From Williamsia herbipolensis (GTDB taxonomy: Bacteria; Actinomycetota; Actinomycetes; Mycobacteriales; Mycobacteriaceae): a DNA stretch of 64,000 bases. A model generated the notes under the pieces. The model had not been told where the DNA came from. It made no database searches and worked only from the letters and a program-made list of their open reading frames with translations. Location: the NCBI RefSeq assembly GCF_000964005.1, contig NZ_JXYP01000028.1:62001-126000 (forward strand), written 5' to 3'. Each line of letters opens with the position of its first letter. Within the stretch, counting starts at the first letter, position 1. Made by a program: the position numbers and the translations under genes. This document shows positions 53,098-64,000 of the stretch, one piece after another.

Positions 53098-54093
53098 ATG
53101 ACGTCTGAGGGTGGTCGAACGATGAAGCCAACCGGTGTGATGACCCGACCGCGGCCGGTCGTCGGCCTGATCGTGTCGCTGCTGCTGGCCGTCGGCATGC
53201 TCGTCGTCGGAACCGGCACCGCCTCGGCGTGGGGCCCGAACCCCGCTCCCACCTTCCGCGCCGCGAAGATCAACGGCTACGGCATGGGCGACCCGGTCAT
53301 CCGCACCTGGGCCTCGACCACCACGAAGCCGTCGGCCGCACCGACCATCATCTTCCTCGACGGTCTGCGTGCCACCAATGACGTCAACGGCTGGGAGAAG
53401 GAGACGAACGTCGCCTACCTCAGCCAGCGCGGATACAACGTCGTCATGCCCGTCGGCGGCCAGTCGAGCTTCTACGCCGACTGGGACAACCCGAGCCCGA
53501 GCGCGGGCCAGACGCGTCCCTACCGCTGGAACAGCGTGCTCACCGGCAGCCTGCCCGCGTACATGGACTCCCTGGGATTCTCGCGCAACCGCACGCTGGT
53601 CGGCCTGTCGATGGCGGCCAGCCCGGCGATCATGCTCGCGACCACCCGCCCCGACCTCTACTCGCGCGCCGCGTCGATCTCGGGCTTCCCGCACCCGACC
53701 GCGCCGGGCATGCAGACCATGCTCCGTGCGGCGGCGTTCGATTCGGGTCGCTTCGACCTCAACGACATGTGGGGCATCTTCCCCAACGTGCGCGCCTTCC
53801 AGAACGATCCGTGGCTGAACCTCGGCGCGATGCGCGGCAAGCATCTCTGGGTCTACGCCGCCGCGGGCGTCTGGAACGGGCCGCCCACCAGCGTCGCCAC
53901 CTTCGGAACCGGTCTGTCCGGCTCGGCGCTCGAGGTGGTCTCCATGGAGCAGTCGCAGACCTTCGCCCTCGCCGCCCGCGCGGCCGGCGCGAACGTGCGC
54001 AGCAGCTTCTGGCCCGTCGGCATCCACGCCTGGCAGTTCTGGCAGACCGAGATCGGTCGGATCGAGCGCGCCGGCTGGTTCCGCAACGGCTGA
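53098..54093 (+). CDS. Antigen 85-like secreted esterase/mycolyltransferase
   Basis: A 331-residue exported alpha/beta hydrolase. The signal peptide has the core VVGLIVSLLLAVGMLVVGTG, cut after ASA. IIFLDGLRATNDVNGWEKET matches the LDGLRAQDDYNGW block of antigen 85. The nucleophile is in LVGLSMAASPA, and the histidine in GIHAWQFWQTE. Ag85 proteins transfer mycolates onto trehalose and arabinogalactan, so the gene itself argues for a mycolata host. An ATG at 53122 is an alternative start. Confidence 0.9.
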   Translation: MTSEGGRTMKPTGVMTRPRPVVGLIVSLLLAVGMLVVGTGTASAWGPNPAPTFRAAKINGYGMGDPVIRTWASTTTKPSAAPTIIFLDGLRATNDVNGWEKETNVAYLSQRGYNVVMPVGGQSSFYADWDNPSPSAGQTRPYRWNSVLTGSLPAYMDSLGFSRNRTLVGLSMAASPAIMLATTRPDLYSRAASISGFPHPTAPGMQTMLRAAAFDSGRFDLNDMWGIFPNVRAFQNDPWLNLGAMRGKHLWVYAAAGVWNGPPTSVATFGTGLSGSALEVVSMEQSQTFALAARAAGANVRSSFWPVGIHAWQFWQTEIGRIERAGWFRNG

Positions 54094-54190
54094 TCCGGGC
54101 ACGTCTCGAGATCGAGTTCATCGAGGACCGTCACTGTCCTCGATCGCCGAGAGACTGGTCACACCAGTTCAGCGACGAGAGGACCCGATC

Positions 54191-54638
54191 ATGACCAGCA
54201 GTGTCGACAGCCCGATGAATGCACCTACGATCCCCGGCGGCCCCTGGACGCTCGAGGTGATCACGCTGCCCGTGTCCGACGTCGACCGGGCCAAGGACTT
54301 CTACGCCCGGGTCGGCTTCACCGCCGACCACGATCAGGTGGTCGCCGCCGGCTCCCCGGGCAACGCCGGTGACACCGACATCCGGTTCGTGCAGATGACG
54401 CCGCCCGGTTCCGGCTGCTCGATCACGTTCGGTGTCGGGCTCGTCGACGGCGAGCCGGGATCGGTCAAGGGTCTGATGAATGTGCGTGACCGACATCGAG
54501 GCCGTTCGCACCCATCTGCTCGACGCCGGCGTCGACGTCAGCGAGATCGCGATCGAGCCGTGGGGCCACTTCGTCCACTTCGCCGATCCCGACGGCAACG
54601 CGTGGTCGGTGCAGTATCTCCCCTACAGACACGGCTGA
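54191..54638 (+). pseudogene. VOC (glyoxalase/bleomycin resistance) protein, frameshifted
   Basis: The first half (WTLEVITLPVSDVDRAKDFY, then CSITFGVGL) and the second (VTDIEAVRTHLLDAGVDVSE, then HFADPDGNAWSVQYLPY) of a single VOC domain are in different frames. Removing one C at about 54485 (AATGTG-C-GTGACC) joins them as GLMNVVTDIEAV, the expected family sequence. It is therefore a recent one-base insertion or a sequencing error. It precedes the glutamine-synthetase-like gene by 18 bp. Confidence 0.87.
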
Positions 54639-54656
54639 GCGGGCAGACTGTGGCCC

Positions 54657-56003
54657 ATGGCATCCACCACTGATGACGCCCTGGGCCGACTCCGCAGCGC
54701 CGGAACGCAGTTCCTCGTCGGGACGGTGGTGAACCCGGCCGGACTCGTCCACGCCAAGACCGTCCACATCGACCGCGCCGAGGGTTTCGCCGCGACCGGT
54801 CTCGGCGTCAGCCCGGTGTGGCATGTGTTCACCACCGATCGCGTCGGTATCGCCTACACCGATCGCTTCGGCGCCGTCGGTGACGAACGCATCCGCGTCG
54901 ATCTCGGGGCCGCACGCGTGATCGGCGACGGGATGGCCTGGGCACCGGCCGATTTCGTGGACCAGGACCTCGCGCCGGTCGCCGCGTGCGCGCGAACCAC
55001 GCTGCGGCGCATCACCGATCGTCTCGCCGAGCGCGGGCTGACGGCCCTGGTGGGTCACGAACTGGAGTTCGGGTTGTTCGGCCCCGACGCCGAGCCGATC
55101 CCGGCGACGATGTGGGCGCAGTACGGCCTGGCCGGGGTGCTCGAACACGAGGGCTTCGTGCGCGACGTCCTCGCCGCCGCTCGCGACGCCGACATCGAGA
55201 TCGCGCAGCTGCACCCCGAATACGGCGGCAACCAGTTCGAGGTGTCGCTCGCCCCGCTGCCGCCGGTCGCCGCGGCCGACCAGCTCATCGCGGCCCGACT
55301 CGTCATCGGTCGGGTCGCCCGGCAGCACGGACTGCGCGCGTGCTTCTCGCCCAAGCCGATCGCCGACGGCGTCGGCAACGGCGCGCACCAACATTTCTCG
55401 ATCGCCGGCTCCGACGGTCCGCTGTTCTCCGGGGGCGACGGTCCGCACGGTCTCACCGACACCGGCGCCGCGGCCATCGGCGGTGTCGTGGCCGGACTGC
55501 CCGACATTCAGGGCATCCTGTGCGGCTCGATCGTGTCGGTGTTGCGGATGCTGCCGGGCTACTGGGCCGGGGCCTACGCCTGCTGGGGCACCGAGAATCG
55601 CGAGGCCGCGGTGCGGTTCATCGAGGCCCGCCCGGCGAACCCCCACGGGGCGAACGTCGAGGTGAAGATCGTCGACCCGTCGTCGAACCCCTATCTCGCG
55701 ACCGCGGCGATCCTCGGGACGGCGCTCGACGGCATCGACCGTGGTCTCGCCCTGCCCCCGGAGACGCTCGTCGACCCGGCGTCGCAGACCGACGCGCAAC
55801 GGGACTCGGCGGGGACCGTGCTGCTGCCGGTCGATCAGGGCGCCATCATCGACGCTCTCGACGCGTCGAATGTGGCCCGTGCCGTCCTCGGTGACGACGT
55901 CGTCGACGCCACGGTCGCGGTGCGACGGTACGAGACCGAGAACTTCGGGCACCTCTCCCCCGGCGAGATCGCCGAGACATTCCGGATGACCTGGAGCGTC
56001 TGA
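54657..56003 (+). CDS. Glutamine synthetase-like gamma-glutamyl ligase
   Basis: A 448-residue type I GS homologue. Active-site landmarks: GHELEFGLF, HPEYGGNQFEVSLA, NGAHQHFSI (ammonia/ATP-site His), ACWGTENREAAVRF, and NVEVKIVDPSSNPYLATAA. The last block normally reads R-x-E-x-R, and lysine replaces the arginine that contacts glutamate/ATP, so it probably glutamylates an amine other than ammonia, like GlnA3/GlnA4 or PuuA. The next gene is an amidohydrolase (TGATG, 1-bp overlap), the other half of FluG-type proteins. Confidence 0.88.
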   Translation: MASTTDDALGRLRSAGTQFLVGTVVNPAGLVHAKTVHIDRAEGFAATGLGVSPVWHVFTTDRVGIAYTDRFGAVGDERIRVDLGAARVIGDGMAWAPADFVDQDLAPVAACARTTLRRITDRLAERGLTALVGHELEFGLFGPDAEPIPATMWAQYGLAGVLEHEGFVRDVLAAARDADIEIAQLHPEYGGNQFEVSLAPLPPVAAADQLIAARLVIGRVARQHGLRACFSPKPIADGVGNGAHQHFSIAGSDGPLFSGGDGPHGLTDTGAAAIGGVVAGLPDIQGILCGSIVSVLRMLPGYWAGAYACWGTENREAAVRFIEARPANPHGANVEVKIVDPSSNPYLATAAILGTALDGIDRGLALPPETLVDPASQTDAQRDSAGTVLLPVDQGAIIDALDASNVARAVLGDDVVDATVAVRRYETENFGHLSPGEIAETFRMTWSV

Positions 56004-57124
56004 TGGGTGCGATCGCCGAGCACGCCGCGGCGGTGTCGCTGATCGACCACCACGTGCACGGGTTCTGGGCCTCCGCCGCCCCCGGTGATCCCGATGCCTC
56101 CGACATCCGGTTCGCCTCGGCGCTCCTCGAGGCCGACACCGCCGGAGTGCGGTCGATCGACGACGGCTTCGACACCCAGGCGGGTTTCGCGGTCCGTGCA
56201 CACTGCGCACCGCTGCTGGGCCTGGAGCGTCACTGCTCTCCGGTCGACTACCTGCGCCGCCGCCGCGAGGTGGGCGAGACCGGTGTCGCGCGCACACTGC
56301 TCCCCGCCGCCGGCGTCGCACAGTGGCTGGTGGACACCGGCTTCGACATCGGCCTGGTGTCGCCCGACGAGCTCGCGGCGGCCGGCGGCGGTGTCGCACA
56401 CGAGGTGGTGCGCCTGGAACAGATCGCCGAGGAGGCCGCAGCCGGTGCCGGTGGCTACGCCGACGAGTTCGTCGAGATCCTGCACCGCCGGGCCGCGGGC
56501 GCCGTCGCCACGAAGTCGATCCTCGCCTACCGGGGCGGGTTCGGCGGCGACCTCTCCGACCCACCGCCCGCGCTGGTGGAACTCGCCGCCCGGCGCTGGC
56601 GCGACGAGGGCGGGCGACGGGTCACCGACCGGATCCTGCTGCGGTTCGGGCTGCATCGCGCACTCGAACTCGGGTTGCCGCTGCAGTTCCACATCGGCTT
56701 CGGTGACCGCGACGCCGACCTCGCGACCTCGAATCCGTTGCTGCTGACCGACTTCCTCCGCGGCAGCGGCACCACACCGATCATGCTGCTGCACTGCTAT
56801 CCCTTCGAACGCGAGGCAGGGTATCTCGCGCAGGCGTTCGGCAACGTGTATCTCGACGGCGGCCTCGCCATCCACCATCTCGGTGCACGGTCGGGGGCGT
56901 TCATCACTCGTCTGCTGGAGATGGCGCCGTTCTCGAAGCTGCTCTACTCGTCCGACGGCTGCGGCCCGGCGGAGTTCCACCACCTCGGCGCGGTGTTGTG
57001 GCGGTCCGGGATCGCCCGCGCGGTGCAGGGTTTCGTCGACGCCGACGAGTGGTCTGCCACCGACGCGACACGCGTGATCGACATGATCGCCCACACCAAC
57101 GCCAGGCGCGTCTACCGCCTCTAG
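56003..57124 (+). CDS. Amidohydrolase-2 family protein (FluG N-terminal-like)
   Basis: A 373-residue TIM-barrel hydrolase. LIDHHVHGFW is the N-terminal metal pair, LPLQFHIGFGD the strand-5 histidine, MLLHCYPF the next, and LLYSSDGCG the final aspartate. The same order occurs in the amidohydrolase half of fungal FluG and plant nodulin-like GS fusions. It probably hydrolyses an amide related to the gamma-glutamyl product of the upstream ligase (inference). It ends 3 bp from the repeat block. Confidence 0.87.
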   Translation: MGAIAEHAAAVSLIDHHVHGFWASAAPGDPDASDIRFASALLEADTAGVRSIDDGFDTQAGFAVRAHCAPLLGLERHCSPVDYLRRRREVGETGVARTLLPAAGVAQWLVDTGFDIGLVSPDELAAAGGGVAHEVVRLEQIAEEAAAGAGGYADEFVEILHRRAAGAVATKSILAYRGGFGGDLSDPPPALVELAARRWRDEGGRRVTDRILLRFGLHRALELGLPLQFHIGFGDRDADLATSNPLLLTDFLRGSGTTPIMLLHCYPFEREAGYLAQAFGNVYLDGGLAIHHLGARSGAFITRLLEMAPFSKLLYSSDGCGPAEFHHLGAVLWRSGIARAVQGFVDADEWSATDATRVIDMIAHTNARRVYRL

Positions 57125-57126
57125 CC

Positions 57127-57271
57127 CCCAGTTGGGCACGTAACGACCCCAGTTGGGCACGTAACGACGCCAGTTGGGCACAGGCGGGTGATTCACTGCT
57201 CCACCGAGGTGGTGACGTGCCCAACTGCGGGCGTTTGGTGCCCAACTGCGGGCGTTACGTGCCCAACTGCG
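57127..57271. repeat. Six-copy 21-bp repeat forming a large inverted repeat
   Basis: CAGTTGGGCAC occurs at 57129, 57150 and 57171, exactly 21 bp apart, joined by GTAACGAC. Its complement GTGCCCAACTG occurs at 57217, 57238 and 57259, again 21 bp apart. The two triplets form about 55-bp arms of an imperfect hairpin with a loop of about 35 nt. It lies between the convergent amidohydrolase and rpoC genes. No open frame or known element fits. Confidence 0.9.
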
Positions 57272-57291
57272 GCGGTGACGGGCGGCGAATG

Positions 57292-57327
57292 CAGAACGAC
57301 CCCCACCCGGAGGTGAGGGTCGTTCTG
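57292..57327 (-). terminator. rpoC hairpin terminator
   Basis: CAGAACGACCC-C-CACC pairs with GGTG-A-GGGTCGTTCTG around CGGA, a 15-bp stem with one mismatch, 16 bp beyond the rpoC stop. No U run follows, as usual in this group. It would also stop plus-strand transcription from the amidohydrolase. Confidence 0.85.
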
Positions 57328-57343
57328 GTCAGATCTCTACCGA

Positions 57344-61300
<3,957 letters not shown>

Positions 61301-61307
61301 GTTGTAA

Positions 61308-61314
61308 CCTTCCT
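61308..61314 (-). promoter_or_regulatory. Ribosome binding site of rpoC deciding a TTG start
   Basis: AGGAAGG on the minus strand sits 7 nt upstream of TTG at 61298-61300. The encoded protein then begins LDVNFFDEL at the place where mycobacterial RpoC begins, so the rare TTG is accepted. Confidence 0.8.
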
Positions 61315-61333
61315 AGCTCTTAATCAGAGGTGA

Positions 61334-64000
<2,667 letters not shown>

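Noticed and set aside
57127-57271. CRISPR array
   Set aside because: Intervals between repeats are themselves near-identical and only about 10 bp, the copies reverse orientation halfway, and no cas genes are nearby.

Overview
The window reads as chromosome from a high-GC, mycolic-acid-making actinomycete (order Mycobacteriales). Gordonia or a close relative is my best guess, made by inference and not proven. Support: very high GC; GTG/TTG starts and 4-bp ATGA/GTGA stop-start overlaps throughout; leaderless-looking promoters (TANNNT about 6-7 nt before the start codon); DUF3558 lipoproteins; an antigen-85-like secreted esterase; a 13E12/DUF222 HNH gene; a KstR-type box; and rpoB/rpoC very close to M. 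tuberculosis. No rRNA, tRNA, CRISPR array, insertion sequence or prophage was recognised. No stretch over 300 bases lacks a gene or gene remnant.

Layout. 1-7049: a P450/TetR pair diverging from a six-gene operon (aldehyde dehydrogenase, SDR, hydroxyacid dehydrogenase, carboxymuconolactone decarboxylase-like, thioesterase, P450), resembling the M. tuberculosis Rv0766c-Rv0771 locus. 7037-13083: DUF2277, quinone oxidoreductase, a methyltransferase, a luciferase-like oxidoreductase, and an uncharacterised trio (GT4 glycosyltransferase, methyltransferase, alpha/alpha-barrel protein). 13134-17440: fprB-type ferredoxin reductase behind a KstR-like site, an acyl-ACP thioesterase, two lipoproteins and an S4 protein. 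17493-23974: a palindrome-controlled operon TetR-MFS-PLP enzyme-aldonolactone oxidase-neutral ceramidase, then a secreted phosphatase-fold protein. 25248-30254: small proteins, a frameshifted amino-acid permease, and two divergent citrate synthase homologues, one fused to a helix-turn-helix domain, sharing a perfect 9-1-9 palindrome. 30277-35726: a decayed HAD gene, then a rifamycin-associated element driving a HelR-type RNA polymerase helicase, udgB, MarR and a decayed HNH gene. 35823-42591: valine catabolism operon (mmsA, acyl-CoA dehydrogenase, mmsB) diverging from an acyl-CoA synthetase and a glycolate/D-lactate oxidase. 42615-54638: assorted metabolism, tandem DMT transporters, lipase, sixA, uppP, Y-family polymerase, Ag85-like esterase and a frameshifted VOC gene. 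54657-57124: a glutamine-synthetase-like enzyme and an amidohydrolase that look like a split FluG. 57127-57327: a six-copy 21-bp repeat block and the rpoC terminator. 57344-64000: rpoC and most of rpoB.

The most notable system is the helR/RAE unit, because the same window carries its target: rpoB has an unaltered rifampicin-resistance region, so any rifamycin tolerance would come from inducible polymerase protection and not target mutation. The HTH-citrate synthase pair, the TetR palindrome operon, the split FluG pair and the GT4-methyltransferase-barrel trio are the least explained. Four genes (27541, about 30437, about 34980, about 54485) are broken by frameshifts or deletions. Check raw reads before calling them biological.
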